The notes: generated from the sequence alone by a model not told the origin. Numbered from the stretch's first letter, positions 1 to 9,328 are shown. The stretch: DNA of 64,000 nucleotides from CAYWBU01 sp942491525 (GCA_942491525.1 CALOBW010000012.1:1-64000); one strand, 5' to 3'. Program-made: numbers and translations.

Positions 1-266
1 TTGGCGGTGTACTGCTGGCTAAAAATGACAATCGGGCCTCCATCGAATATTTCGAGCGCTCGCACCGTTTTTCAGGTAACTATGTGGAACCGGTCTACAA
101 TCTGGCTTGTGCCTATGCCAAGCTGGGGGAGACCGACAAGGCTGTTGCAAAGATTCAGGAGGCCTATCAGATGCATCCTGATGTTAAAATATGGGCAAAG
201 AGTGACCCCGACCTGGAGGTCATAAGAGGAGTAATTAATTTCGATGCTGTTGATGAGAAGGAGTAA
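1..266 (+). CDS. TPR-repeat protein, C-terminal fragment
   Basis: Only the last 87 codons are in the window, read from base 3 to the TAA at 264-266; the start lies upstream. The sequence has tetratricopeptide character: an NLACAYAKLGETDKA helix pair, then a final helix ending in a DPDLEVIR segment of the kind that often closes TPR arrays. TPRs mediate protein-protein contacts, and no catalytic residues are visible. The gene ends 7 bp before the probable start of the secretin gene gspD, so it probably belongs to the same operon and may help assemble the secretion system; that role is inferred from position only. Confidence 0.75.
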   Translation, partial: GGVLLAKNDNRASIEYFERSHRFSGNYVEPVYNLACAYAKLGETDKAVAKIQEAYQMHPDVKIWAKSDPDLEVIRGVINFDAVDEKE

Positions 267-273
267 AGGGGGA

Positions 274-2406
274 ATGATGAACAGGGTTAAAAAAACCTCA
301 CTGGCTGCACTGCTGATTATGTTTTTGGCAGCTGATATCTGGGGCGCCCGCGTAATTGACGAACAGGCACCCACCACTGCGCTGCCCAAGGCTACCCAGA
401 ATGAGGAGCCGGTAACAGCTGTCAAGCCGACTCCGCAAAAGCAGCCGGTTAAGCCCGTGGCTGCAAAAGCTGACGCACAGCCTGCCGGACCAAAGCCGAC
501 ACCGGAAGAAGAGCGCTTTGTGACCATGGATTTTGACGAGGTTGACATTAAGGTGTTGATCAAATTCATGGCTGACGTGACCGGCAAGAATTACATTATC
601 GGCAATAAGGTTGCGGGTAAGGTGACAGTGCTTTCGCCGCGCAAGATGACCCTGGATGAAGCCAACAATGTTTTTCTGAGTGTCTTGGCTGTCAATGGCT
701 ACTCTGCAGTACCCATGGGCAATATCACCAAGATTCTGAAGACCAGCGAAGCCATGACCGGCAGCATTGATACCAATGTTAAAATTCCGGCCACCAAACA
801 GGATCAGATTGTAACCCAGATCATTCAGCTTAAGTATGCGGATGCCAACAACATGCGAACTCTGCTGACGCCTCTGATGTCCAAGGGAACCTCGCAGCTG
901 CTGGCCTATCCCCAGAGCAATGTTCTGATTGCCACCGATACCCTCTCCAATATCAAGAAGATTACCGACATCCTCAGGGTTGTCGATGTGACCGGCTTTG
1001 CCCAGGAGGTGCAGATAGTCTCTCTGATGCACGCCACCGCGACCGATTTGAGCGCCAAGCTGGGCATGATTCTGGCCGCCGAACAGGGGGCAGCTCCCGC
1101 CGGCCGCACAACCTCGCGCACATCCAGGTCCGCCGCTCAGGTGGCCTCGAAAGCCGAGAGTAAGATCATCCCCTACGAGCGTACCAACTCTTTGATTATC
1201 CTGGCTTCGGCACAGGATATGGGTGATATCATGGGCTTGATTTCGCGTCTGGATATCCCGACTCCCAGCGGCAAAGAGGACATCAATGTCTACTACCTGC
1301 AGTACGCCAATGCTGAGGATCTGGTTAAGGTGCTGACCGATATGCCGACCCCGACCGCTCAGGCCGACCCCAAGGCTAAGGGGGCGGCATCTTCATCCAA
1401 GCAGGGGTTCAAGGTGTCAGCCGATGCAGATACCAATTCTCTGATTATCTATGCCGATCCGACTACCTACAAGAGCCTGGTCAACACCATTAAGCGTCTG
1501 GATATTCCGCGTAAGCAGGTCTACGTCAAAGCTGTCATTATGGAAGTTAAGGCCAATAAGGACTTTAAGGTTGGTGTGGAGTGGAGCGCCTTTGATGACT
1601 TCGTCTATGACAGCGGTCGCCGCATTGGCGGTGTCTTTGCCCGTACCGGCTCAAACTTTGTGACAAATCTCTCGGGAGTTCCCTCCGGCCCGTTGCTTGG
1701 CGTTGTGGGGCAGGGCATCACCATTGGCGACGGCGACTCTGCGGTTACTTTTCCCAATATGACCTCTTTCATCTATGCCATGGATCAGGATTCGGACATC
1801 AGTGTCATTTCGACACCCCAGATCATCACCATGGACAACAAGGAGGCTGAAATTAAGGTCGGCGCCAATGTGCCCTATGTTACCCGTGAGGACACCGACT
1901 CCACCAATATCGACCGGACGGTCCGTTCATATGACTACCGCGATGTGGGTGTGACATTGAAGATCACCCCCCAGATCAATCAGGAAGGCAATGTGCGGAT
2001 GGACATCTTCCAGGAGATCACTTCGCTGGTGGCCGGGCAGGGCGATGATCAGTTCGCGCCCACCACGCTGAAACGCTCCGCCACCACCACGGTGACGGTG
2101 CGTGACCGCTCCACCATGGTGATTGGCGGGCTGATTGGCGAGACCCTTAACTTCGGTGAGTCGCGCGTTCCGGGCCTGGGTGACATTCCCGGCTTGGGCT
2201 GGCTATTTAAGAACCGCACCAAGCGTCAGGAGAAGACCAATCTCTACATCTTCCTTTCGCCGGTGGTCATCGATACCGACCGCCAGGTGGATGATCTCTA
2301 TCGTGAAAAGTACGGCGAGGCTCTGCAGTCACGCGACAACTTCTTCGATCAGTACAACGTGAAGCGCAAAGATAAAAATGATGAAGAGGCTGAGGTGGCT
2401 GAATAA
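274..2406 (+). CDS. gspD: Type II secretion system secretin GspD
   Basis: Outer-membrane secretin forming the multimeric exit channel of the type II secretion system, 710 aa. I place the start at the ATG at 274 because an AAAGGGGG ribosome site lies just upstream; an in-frame ATG at 244 lacks one and would overlap the preceding gene. A Sec signal peptide (residues 1 to about 25, MMNRVKKTSLAALL...) is followed by a Pro/Lys/Ala-rich linker. Then come an N0-type domain starting FVTMDFDEVDIKVLI, repeated N1-N3 modules (LMSKGTSQLLAYPQSN, YERTNSLIILAS, DADTNSLIIYAD) and the C-terminal secretin domain. The secretin signature VPGLGDIPGLGWLF begins near residue 632. The length is normal for GspD. Its stop overlaps the gspE start by 1 bp, indicating translational coupling. 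Confidence 0.93.
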   Translation: MMNRVKKTSLAALLIMFLAADIWGARVIDEQAPTTALPKATQNEEPVTAVKPTPQKQPVKPVAAKADAQPAGPKPTPEEERFVTMDFDEVDIKVLIKFMADVTGKNYIIGNKVAGKVTVLSPRKMTLDEANNVFLSVLAVNGYSAVPMGNITKILKTSEAMTGSIDTNVKIPATKQDQIVTQIIQLKYADANNMRTLLTPLMSKGTSQLLAYPQSNVLIATDTLSNIKKITDILRVVDVTGFAQEVQIVSLMHATATDLSAKLGMILAAEQGAAPAGRTTSRTSRSAAQVASKAESKIIPYERTNSLIILASAQDMGDIMGLISRLDIPTPSGKEDINVYYLQYANAEDLVKVLTDMPTPTAQADPKAKGAASSSKQGFKVSADADTNSLIIYADPTTYKSLVNTIKRLDIPRKQVYVKAVIMEVKANKDFKVGVEWSAFDDFVYDSGRRIGGVFARTGSNFVTNLSGVPSGPLLGVVGQGITIGDGDSAVTFPNMTSFIYAMDQDSDISVISTPQIITMDNKEAEIKVGANVPYVTREDTDSTNIDRTVRSYDYRDVGVTLKITPQINQEGNVRMDIFQEITSLVAGQGDDQFAPTTLKRSATTTVTVRDRSTMVIGGLIGETLNFGESRVPGLGDIPGLGWLFKNRTKRQEKTNLYIFLSPVVIDTDRQVDDLYREKYGEALQSRDNFFDQYNVKRKDKNDEEAEVAE

Positions 2407-4103
2407 TGAAAATTCAGAGTCTGGAAGAGGTTCTGCTCCACCGGCGTCTTCTTGATGAGATCGACCTGCAGAAGGTTAGAACTCTGATGCAGGAGCGTAA
2501 TCTGCCTCTTAAGGAGGCCCTGCTGGCCTCCGGTATCATTGGCGAGCATGAGTTGATGCAGGCCTACTCCTACCAGTGGGGAATCGAATATGCGCCGACA
2601 ATTGCCGATTCGGAAGTTGATCCGGCCCTGCTCGACAAGCTTCCGGTAACTTTTTTGCGTAAGTACAACATGGTTCCGGTCATGTGGAACGACAACTCCA
2701 TGACCGTTGCCGTGAATGACCCGGTCGAGCAGGATCCGCTTTTTGATATCTCCAGAATGCTTGGCATCAGTGATCTCAAGCGTGTCTTGGCGCCCAAGCA
2801 GGAGATTCTATCCTTTATCAATCGTCTAAATGAGCTGCGGGATGAAAATGCCAATGACATCATGGATGAGATGGAAGAGGAGGAGGATGAGATCCTCAGG
2901 GATCTTGAGAGTATTCAGGACATCACGGTCATGGAGACCGAGGCTCCGATCATTAAACTGGTCAACCGCATCATGGTGCAGGCGTTCCGTGAGCGCGCAT
3001 CAGATATCCACGTTGAACCCTATCAGACGGAGGTCAAGGTCCGTTATCGTGTGGACGGTATTCTGCACGATGTCCTGACGTTGCCCAAGCGCGTCCAGTC
3101 CGCCGTCGTTTCGCGTATCAAGGTCATGGCAACTCTCAATATTGCCGAAAAACGTCTGCCTCAGGATGGTCGCATCGGCATTAAATTGGGCGACCATTCG
3201 GTTGATCTGCGTATCTCGACTGTGCCCACCGTGCATGGCGAGCGTGTCGTTATGCGTATCCTGGATAAGTCTTCGGTGCTGCTGGGGCTTGAGGAGCTCG
3301 GGTTCTACCCCAATGACCTTCAAATGATAGCCTCCTTGATCAAAAATGAGCATGGCATCATTCTGGTCACCGGCCCCACTGGATCCGGTAAGACCACCAG
3401 TCTCTACTCCATGCTGAACCGTATCAACTCACCGGATAAAAATATCCTGACCATTGAGGATCCCATCGAGTATCAGCTCAAAGGCATTGGCCAGATTCCG
3501 GTGAATGCCAAGGTCGGCCTGACCTTCGCCTCCGGGCTGCGCTCGGTTGTACGTCAGGACCCTGATGTTGTCATGGTGGGTGAGATCCGTGACCTTGAAA
3601 CTGCCGAGATCGCCATCCAGGCTGCCCTGACCGGTCACCTGGTGTTCTCGACCCTGCACACCAATGATGCAGCCAGTGCCATCACCCGTCTGATTGACAT
3701 GGGCATCGAGCCCTTCCTGGTGACATCGTCACTGAATGCCGTTATTGCCCAGCGTCTGGTGCGTAAGATTTGTCCTATTTGTAAGCAGGAGATTCCGGTT
3801 GAGGAGGAGACACTCTCTGAAATTGGTCTAACCAGTAACATTATGGGACCCGATGCTCGTCTTTATAAGGGACAGGGCTGCGTAGATTGCATCGGTACGG
3901 GCTACAAGGGCCGAGCTGGCATTTATGAGATTCTGATGATGACCGAGTCCATGAAGTCCACCGTCCTGAACACCTCGGATTCCAATGAGATTAAGCGCCA
4001 GGCTGTAAAAGAGGGACTGCATACGCTGCGTGAAGATGGTGCGCGCAAGGTTAAAGACGGCATGACCACCGTGGAAGAGGTTCTCAGGGTAACTCAGGTC
4101 TGA
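2406..4103 (+). CDS. gspE: Type II secretion ATPase GspE
   Basis: Cytoplasmic hexameric ATPase that powers pseudopilus assembly in type II secretion, 565 aa. An N-terminal MshEN/N1E-like domain occupies roughly residues 1-150. The catalytic core has Walker A GPTGSGKT at residues 323-330, the Asp box TIEDPIEYQL, Walker B VVMVGEIRD and the His box TGHLVFSTLHTND. A zinc-type tetracysteine motif, CPIC at 456-459 and CVDC at 492-495, is characteristic of GspE/PilB proteins. The partner GspD next door favours GspE over the type IV pilus ATPase PilB. The gene overlaps gspD and radA by 1 bp each. No gspF or pseudopilin genes follow within the window, so the rest of the system is either upstream or elsewhere. 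Confidence 0.93.
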   Translation: MKIQSLEEVLLHRRLLDEIDLQKVRTLMQERNLPLKEALLASGIIGEHELMQAYSYQWGIEYAPTIADSEVDPALLDKLPVTFLRKYNMVPVMWNDNSMTVAVNDPVEQDPLFDISRMLGISDLKRVLAPKQEILSFINRLNELRDENANDIMDEMEEEEDEILRDLESIQDITVMETEAPIIKLVNRIMVQAFRERASDIHVEPYQTEVKVRYRVDGILHDVLTLPKRVQSAVVSRIKVMATLNIAEKRLPQDGRIGIKLGDHSVDLRISTVPTVHGERVVMRILDKSSVLLGLEELGFYPNDLQMIASLIKNEHGIILVTGPTGSGKTTSLYSMLNRINSPDKNILTIEDPIEYQLKGIGQIPVNAKVGLTFASGLRSVVRQDPDVVMVGEIRDLETAEIAIQAALTGHLVFSTLHTNDAASAITRLIDMGIEPFLVTSSLNAVIAQRLVRKICPICKQEIPVEEETLSEIGLTSNIMGPDARLYKGQGCVDCIGTGYKGRAGIYEILMMTESMKSTVLNTSDSNEIKRQAVKEGLHTLREDGARKVKDGMTTVEEVLRVTQV

Positions 4104-5467
4104 TGGCCAAGGCGCGTCTCAATTATACGTGTGAAGCCTGCCGTTATGTGGCTCCCCAGTGGATGGGCAAATGCCCCCAGTGTGGAGAGTGGAACACCTT
4201 TATCGAAGAGGTGCAGGCCGGCGGCAAGGTCAGCCTCATCTCTGAGCGTAAGTCCGTCCCGATAGCCCTGGACCGGATCGAGCCTGGTGATGTCAGCCGT
4301 AAGGCGACCGGAATTGCCGAGTTTGACCGTGTTTTGGGAGGGGGCGTAGTTCCCGGTTCATTCATTCTGCTTGGCGGTGATCCCGGCGTCGGAAAGTCCA
4401 CCATCATGCTGCAGATGTCTCAGGTGCTGGCCGAGAGTGGCTGCAGGATCTTCTACGTCAGCGGCGAGGAGTCCGCTGGTCAGCTTAAGATGCGCGGCAT
4501 GCGCCTGGGGGTCGACTCTGCTAATATCATTGTATATACAGATGTTGTGCTGGATAATCTTAAGGCTGAGCTCAAGGCTGCCCGGGCCGACATTCTGATC
4601 ATCGATTCGATCCAGTCGGTCTACAGCTCCCAGGTGGATGCGCCACCCGGCAGTGTTTCGCAGATTCGCCATTGTGCCGGCCTGTTTATGGAGTTTGCCA
4701 AAGGGTTGAATATTCCGGTCTTTGTGATTGGTCACGTGACCAAGGACGGCTGGATCGCGGGTCCCAAGATGCTCGAGCATATGGTTGATACCGTAGTCTA
4801 TTTTGAGAATCATGAGTCTGGCGCCTACCGTGTGCTGCGGACAGTTAAAAACCGTTTTGGTCCGGTCGGCGAGATCGGTGTTTTTGAGATGCAGGAGCGG
4901 GGGCTAGTCGAAGTTGGCGATCCTTCAGGCATTTTCATCCATGGGCTGGGCGGCGAGTTTTCCGGCACGGCCGTCATGTCAACCATCGAGGGTAGTCGTT
5001 CGTTCCTGATCGAGATCCAGTCCCTGGTGACCAAGACGTCTTTCTCTCAGCCGCGGCGGATCTCCATCGGGATTGATCAGTCCAAGGTTTCTGTCTTGCT
5101 GGCGGTTATGGAGAAGCGGGCCGGTATCTTTCTTTCCAGCTCTGATGTTGTGGTAAATGTGGCCGGCGGCATCAAGGTCCAGGAGCCTGCCATCGATCTG
5201 GCAATCATTATGTCGCTGGCCTCCAGTGCCATGGATCGTACCCTGCCCACAGGCATGATCTGCATGGGGGAGGTGGGGCTGAATGGTGAGGTGCGGCCGG
5301 TATCACATGTTGAATTGCGCCTCAGGGAGGCGGCCCGCATGGGCTTTACAAAGGTTGTTCTGGCCAGTGACAATGCCGCTGCCGTTGCTAAGCTTAAGGG
5401 GTTGCAGCTGTTTCCGGTCAAAAAAATTGATGATGCCCTTGCAATACTGCAATCCCTTGAGTCATAA
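4103..5467 (+). CDS. radA: DNA repair protein RadA
   Basis: RecA-like ATPase/helicase (also called Sms) that promotes branch migration during recombinational repair, 454 aa, the usual length. The N-terminal C4 zinc finger is CEAC (10-13) and CPQC (24-27). Walker A GGDPGVGKST spans residues 91-100, and the family-diagnostic KNRFG motif spans 249-253. The C-terminal third resembles the Lon protease domain, a known feature of RadA. The ATG overlaps the gspE TGA. radA is a housekeeping gene and has no known mechanistic link to secretion, so its place after gspE looks like operon packing. Confidence 0.95.
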   Translation: MAKARLNYTCEACRYVAPQWMGKCPQCGEWNTFIEEVQAGGKVSLISERKSVPIALDRIEPGDVSRKATGIAEFDRVLGGGVVPGSFILLGGDPGVGKSTIMLQMSQVLAESGCRIFYVSGEESAGQLKMRGMRLGVDSANIIVYTDVVLDNLKAELKAARADILIIDSIQSVYSSQVDAPPGSVSQIRHCAGLFMEFAKGLNIPVFVIGHVTKDGWIAGPKMLEHMVDTVVYFENHESGAYRVLRTVKNRFGPVGEIGVFEMQERGLVEVGDPSGIFIHGLGGEFSGTAVMSTIEGSRSFLIEIQSLVTKTSFSQPRRISIGIDQSKVSVLLAVMEKRAGIFLSSSDVVVNVAGGIKVQEPAIDLAIIMSLASSAMDRTLPTGMICMGEVGLNGEVRPVSHVELRLREAARMGFTKVVLASDNAAAVAKLKGLQLFPVKKIDDALAILQSLES

Positions 5468-5565
5468 CAATTAGCTTGGTCATCATCATATACCACTTTT
5501 ATTGCAGTTTTCATAAAAAAGCTCTATAAAACTGAAGATTAGTGCCACTTTTTATCATTAGGGTA

Positions 5566-5594
5566 TTGACAGCGCCAAGTTCTGTAATTAATAA
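5566..5594 (+). promoter_or_regulatory. Sigma-70-type promoter for the IHF-like gene
   Basis: A consensus -35 TTGACA (5566-5571), a 17-bp spacer and a -10-like TAATAA (5589-5594) predict transcription from about 5601. That gives a 24-nt leader carrying the AAAAGGGGG ribosome site of the downstream gene. The remainder of the 157-bp gap after radA shows no clear terminator. Confidence 0.6.
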
Positions 5595-5624
5595 ATTTAT
5601 GTAGTTAGACAAAAGGGGGTACAT

Positions 5625-5915
5625 ATGAGTACTTTAACTAAAAGTGGCATTATCGATGAAATTATTCTGAAAACCGGTCTTCCCCGCAATGAAGCCAGTG
5701 ACGCAATAGAAACTTTCATTGAACTTATAAAGGAAGAGTTGGAAAAAGATAACCCGGTCAGCATCTCCGGCTTTGGCAAGTGGAGTGTCCGCAGGAAGAA
5801 GGCCCGTCGCGGCAGAAATCCCCAGACCGGTGATGAAATTACCATCACCCCCAGATCAGTTGTGACCTTCTCGCTCTCCAATGTCCTGAGAGCCAGTCTG
5901 CCTCAGAGTAAGTAG
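5625..5915 (+). CDS. IHF alpha/HU-family DNA-binding protein
   Basis: Small nucleoid-associated protein of 96 aa that bends DNA as a dimer. It has the DNABII family layout: two N-terminal helices, then the GFGKWSVRRK strand and the DNA-inserting beta-arm with RRGRNPQTGDEI, which contains the conserved Arg-Asn-Pro tip. GFGKW and the RNPQTG form are closer to IHF alpha than to HU, but a homodimer cannot be excluded. The start is supported by AAAAGGGGG 6-7 bases upstream. It is a single-gene unit with its own promoter and a hairpin terminator. Confidence 0.9.
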   Translation: MSTLTKSGIIDEIILKTGLPRNEASDAIETFIELIKEELEKDNPVSISGFGKWSVRRKKARRGRNPQTGDEITITPRSVVTFSLSNVLRASLPQSK

Positions 5916-5921
5916 TCCAAA

Positions 5922-5950
5922 AGGGCTGCTTACAGGCAGCCCTCTCTTTG
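5922..5950 (+). terminator. Rho-independent terminator after the IHF-like gene
   Basis: A perfect 8-bp stem, AGGGCTGC paired with GCAGCCCT around a 6-nt loop (5922-5943), is followed by CTCTTT. Confidence 0.75.
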
Positions 5951-5953
5951 ATC

Positions 5954-5982
5954 TTGTCAGATCGACCTGTCTAGTCTATTAA
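5954..5982 (+). promoter_or_regulatory. Promoter very close to the ykgJ-like start codon
   Basis: TTGTCA (5954-5959), a 17-bp spacer and TATTAA (5977-5982) make a good sigma-70 promoter. The predicted +1 is near 5989, only about 4 nt before the ATG at 5993, and no Shine-Dalgarno sequence precedes that ATG. The transcript would be effectively leaderless. Confidence 0.5.
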
Positions 5983-5992
5983 CTCTCAAGCT

Positions 5993-6457
5993 ATGTCAGA
6001 CACAATTGATGCCCTCAATGAAAGGGCCTACTTCTTCGATGATGGCCTGCGTTTCGAATGTCAGAACTGCGGAGCCTGCTGCAACGGTGAGCCGGGCATT
6101 ATCTATGTGCTTCAGCAGGAGCTGCGGCCAATCGCTGCGGCCATTGATCTGCCGATGGACACCTTCATATCCTGTTGTCTCTATCCCTACGGCATGAGTT
6201 ACAGCATTAAGGAGGATGATAGCGGGCGCTGCATCTTTTATGAGGGTGGCTGCTCGATATATCCGGTGCGCCCCACGCAATGTCGCACCTTTCCCTTCTG
6301 GTTCTGCTACCTGCGCTCCGAGGACGGCTGGGCAGAGGCTGCCAAGCGTTGTCCCGGGGTGAACAAGGGGCGGCTCTATACCAAAGAGGAGATCATGCAG
6401 TGTCTCCATCAATCAATGCAGCAGCATATTGAGATCAGCAAGACGGATCTGGACTGA
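5993..6457 (+). CDS. YkgJ-family cysteine-cluster protein
   Basis: Protein of 154 aa with the CxxCxxCC-type cluster of the YkgJ/UPF0153 family (C23, C26, C29, C30 in CQNCGACC), thought to bind zinc or an iron-sulfur centre. A second conserved block, CSIYPVRPTQCRTFPFW, lies near residue 90. The biochemical function of the family is not established. The stop overlaps the ATG of the phosphatase gene gph by 1 bp, so the two form an operon. The start lacks a visible ribosome site and lies just after a promoter. Confidence 0.85.
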   Translation: MSDTIDALNERAYFFDDGLRFECQNCGACCNGEPGIIYVLQQELRPIAAAIDLPMDTFISCCLYPYGMSYSIKEDDSGRCIFYEGGCSIYPVRPTQCRTFPFWFCYLRSEDGWAEAAKRCPGVNKGRLYTKEEIMQCLHQSMQQHIEISKTDLD

Positions 6458-7098
6458 TGGCGGCCTGCATCTTCGATCTTGACGGTACGCTGCTTGACAG
6501 TCTGCAGGATATCGGAGACTCCATGAATCGGGTCCTGGCCCGCCATGACTATCCAACGCATGCTCTGGACGCTTACCGCCTCTTCATCGGCGACGGTCTC
6601 AATAAGCTTGTGGAACGCGCCCTGCCTTCCGAGGCTGCGCCTTATGTTGAAGATTTTGTTGAATACATGAATGCTGAGTATGCGGCCTCGTGGTCCAACA
6701 ATACCCGGCCCTATGCCGGCATCAAGGGGTTGCTGGATAGCTTGAGCCGGGCCGGTGTCCCCATGTCGATTCTCTCCAATAAACCGGATGGCTTCACGCG
6801 CGAAATGTGTGACAAACTGCTGGGGGAGTGGCGTTTTGTTGCGGTCAGCGGGGTTGTCACCCTTGAACGCAGGAAGCCAGATCCGCGCAGGGCGCTGGAG
6901 ATGGCTGGAGAGATGGGCGTTGCTGCCGCTGAGTGTTATTTTATCGGTGACAGCGGCGTTGATATCATGACCGCCAAGAATGCGGGCATGGTTGCCGTCG
7001 GGGTAGACTGGGGCTTCAGGCCTTCAGATGAGCTGCGTGATGCTGATCATATCATCATGCAGCCGGCGGAACTGTTGGCCATTTTAAACCTTGGCTAG
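6457..7098 (+). CDS. gph: HAD-superfamily phosphoglycolate phosphatase-like hydrolase
   Basis: Haloacid-dehalogenase-fold phosphatase of 213 aa. Motif I is FDLDGTLLDS with nucleophile D7 and acid D9. Motif II is the Ser in SILSNKPDG, motif III the Lys of ERRKPDPR, and motif IV is GDSGVDIMTAKNAG. A helical cap sits between motifs I and II. The cap type and motif spacing match Gph, which dephosphorylates 2-phosphoglycolate, but substrates of this family cannot be fixed from sequence alone. The gene is translationally coupled to the ykgJ-like gene. Its last 15 bp overlap the 3' end of the convergent ptsP-like gene. Confidence 0.82.
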   Translation: MAACIFDLDGTLLDSLQDIGDSMNRVLARHDYPTHALDAYRLFIGDGLNKLVERALPSEAAPYVEDFVEYMNAEYAASWSNNTRPYAGIKGLLDSLSRAGVPMSILSNKPDGFTREMCDKLLGEWRFVAVSGVVTLERRKPDPRRALEMAGEMGVAAAECYFIGDSGVDIMTAKNAGMVAVGVDWGFRPSDELRDADHIIMQPAELLAILNLG

Positions 7099-9279
7099 CA
7101 TCTGGGTGGCCATTGCCTGAGCCTCGTTCAGGCTGATCGATTCGATGGTGGCCTGAATCTGCGCCAGGAAGCGCGGATCGCAGCTGAGCTTTCGCAGTCC
7201 GATGCCGATCAGGAATGGGATGTATTCGCTCTCATGGGCCATCTCGCCGCAGATGGAGATATCTTTTTCGCCGGCCAGGCTGACGACCCGTTTCAGGGCC
7301 CTCAGGACCGCCGGGTTGGCCGGAGTGTAGTAGCCGGCAACCTTCTCGTTGGTGCGGTCAACTCCCAGCAGGTATTGTATGAAATCATTGGTGCCGATGC
7401 AGAAGAAGTCTGCCTCCCGGCTTAGTTCATCCATAATTTCAACCACCGATGGCACCTCGATCATCATGCCGATGGCGGGTTGTGTGTTGCATGGGATGTG
7501 CTCGCGCTGCAGTTCCCTGATGCAGCTCATGACAATATGGCGGGCGGTAATGAACTCATCCAGAGAGCTGATCATGGGGAACATTATGCGCAATCGGTCA
7601 TGCTGGGCGCCGGCCCGCAGGATGGCCCGCAGCTGCTGACGGAAGATCTCTTCATAGCGCAATGAGAAGCGGATTGATCGTAAACCCATGGCCGGATTGT
7701 CGCCGCCGTCGGCCTCGAAGTAGCTTAAAGCCTTGTCGCCCCCCACATCGAGGGTTCGGATGGTGATCTCCTCTGCGGCCATCTCCTCTGTCAGGCGCCG
7801 GTAGATGACGTACTGCTCCTCCTCGGATGGTAGTGTGGTCCTGATCAGAAATGGAAACTCGGTGCGATACAGGCCGACGCCTTCTGATTTGAGCTCTTTG
7901 GCCAGACTCAGTTCGCTCAATAGATTGATGTTGGACTGCAGAATTATGCGGGTGCCGTCACTGGTGTGGGTCTGCGGCTTCATGGAGCTGGACTGAATTT
8001 CCTGGGCAATCAGCTCGCGCTCCTCGAACTGCTGGCGCACCTCGTCGGAGGGGTTGATGTAGATGTTGCCGATATTGGCATCCATCAGCAGGTCGCTGCC
8101 GTCGGGCAGGTTCAGCAGAATTGGGTCGTTGGCTATCACCATCGGGATGCCCAGGCTGCGCGCGAGAATGGCGATGTGCGATGTGATGCCGCCCGATGCC
8201 AGAATGACGGCCAGGGCCTCTTCGGATGCCAGCATGACCATGTCCGACGGAAAGAGCTCGGCTGCGACGACAATCCGGCCGTTCAGTCTGATTGGGTGGG
8301 ATTTGTCGCCGCTGGTCAGGTTGCCCAGCAGGCGGCGCATCAGATCGCCGACGTCCTGCGCCTTCTCTTGGATGTAGGCGTGCTGGCTGTTTCTGAATAG
8401 ATCGATATAGCGGCTGCAGACGATGTTGATTGAAGCCGGCGGGTTTTCGCCGGCCTCGATGCGTTCGCGGATCTCGCCAATAAAGGCCGGATCCCTGAGC
8501 ATCATCTGCTGGGCCGTGAAGATCAGGGAAACCATCTCTGGCAGCCGCTGCTCCATCTTGATCTGGATCTCTTTGAGCTGGCCGGAGGTCTCCCTGATGG
8601 CGCGATCGAGATCCTGCAGGGTGTATGTGGATTCGCTCTCATTCATCCGCAACGTGCCCTGGCTGCGCAGCCGTATTGAAGATCCGGCCACAATGCCCTT
8701 GGATGCCGTCTGGCCCTTGATGAGATTCTGCCCGGCAGTGTCACTCAATACCTGAGTGCGGTTTGAGTGCAGATCCATAAGGGATCTGACGTTTTCAATG
8801 GCACCGGCAACCTGGGAAGTGACGCCCTGCAGGGCCAGTAGGTCTGTCTCTTTGAATGGATTGGCCTCGATGCGCTGGGCGGTCAGAACGCCGATCTTCT
8901 GCAGTCCCCTGATAATAGGGACAGCGATAAATGAGTCGGTCTCATTCTCGCCGGTTTCGGGTATGTACTGGTAGTCGGGGTTGTCTTTTGCCCGCTGCTC
9001 TACAATCGAGCGGCGCTGCTGCAGGGACTTGCCCACCAGACCTTGGCCTTCGTTGATGCGCAGATTGTCGACGCATTCCGGGCAGAGGCCGGATGTGGCG
9101 CTCATCACCAGCTGTTGGCTCTCCTCCTCATAGAGGTAGATGGAGCTGACATGCGCATTGAGGTGGCGTGACACCAGGTTGACGATGCGCTCGAGAAAGC
9201 TGCCGAAGTCGGAACTGCCGGCCAGCAGGGAACTCAGTTCGCTGACGCTTAAAAGCAGCCCCAGGTGCTGATCTTTCAT
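7084..9279 (-). CDS. ptsP: GAF-domain PEP-protein phosphotransferase (PtsP, nitrogen-PTS enzyme I)
   Basis: Cytoplasmic enzyme I of the nitrogen-type phosphotransferase system, 731 aa, which transfers phosphate from phosphoenolpyruvate to an NPr/HPr partner. An N-terminal GAF domain (about residues 15-165) is followed by the PEP-utilising N-terminal region. The phosphohistidine domain carries GGITSHIAIL with the active His at 368. The C-terminal TIM barrel has FCIGTNDFIQYLLGVDR and the catalytic-Cys segment ISICGEMAHE. The length and GAF fusion distinguish it from the sugar PTS enzyme I. No HPr or EIIA gene is nearby. It lies 49 bp downstream of an ArsR-type regulator gene on the same strand, suggesting a two-gene operon. 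Confidence 0.92.
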   Translation of the reverse strand: MKDQHLGLLLSVSELSSLLAGSSDFGSFLERIVNLVSRHLNAHVSSIYLYEEESQQLVMSATSGLCPECVDNLRINEGQGLVGKSLQQRRSIVEQRAKDNPDYQYIPETGENETDSFIAVPIIRGLQKIGVLTAQRIEANPFKETDLLALQGVTSQVAGAIENVRSLMDLHSNRTQVLSDTAGQNLIKGQTASKGIVAGSSIRLRSQGTLRMNESESTYTLQDLDRAIRETSGQLKEIQIKMEQRLPEMVSLIFTAQQMMLRDPAFIGEIRERIEAGENPPASINIVCSRYIDLFRNSQHAYIQEKAQDVGDLMRRLLGNLTSGDKSHPIRLNGRIVVAAELFPSDMVMLASEEALAVILASGGITSHIAILARSLGIPMVIANDPILLNLPDGSDLLMDANIGNIYINPSDEVRQQFEERELIAQEIQSSSMKPQTHTSDGTRIILQSNINLLSELSLAKELKSEGVGLYRTEFPFLIRTTLPSEEEQYVIYRRLTEEMAAEEITIRTLDVGGDKALSYFEADGGDNPAMGLRSIRFSLRYEEIFRQQLRAILRAGAQHDRLRIMFPMISSLDEFITARHIVMSCIRELQREHIPCNTQPAIGMMIEVPSVVEIMDELSREADFFCIGTNDFIQYLLGVDRTNEKVAGYYTPANPAVLRALKRVVSLAGEKDISICGEMAHESEYIPFLIGIGLRKLSCDPRFLAQIQATIESISLNEAQAMATQMLAKV

Positions 9280-9328
9280 GGGTTACTCCAGTTCATGGTT
9301 AATATAACGGTAAAAGGGTTGGCGAAAT

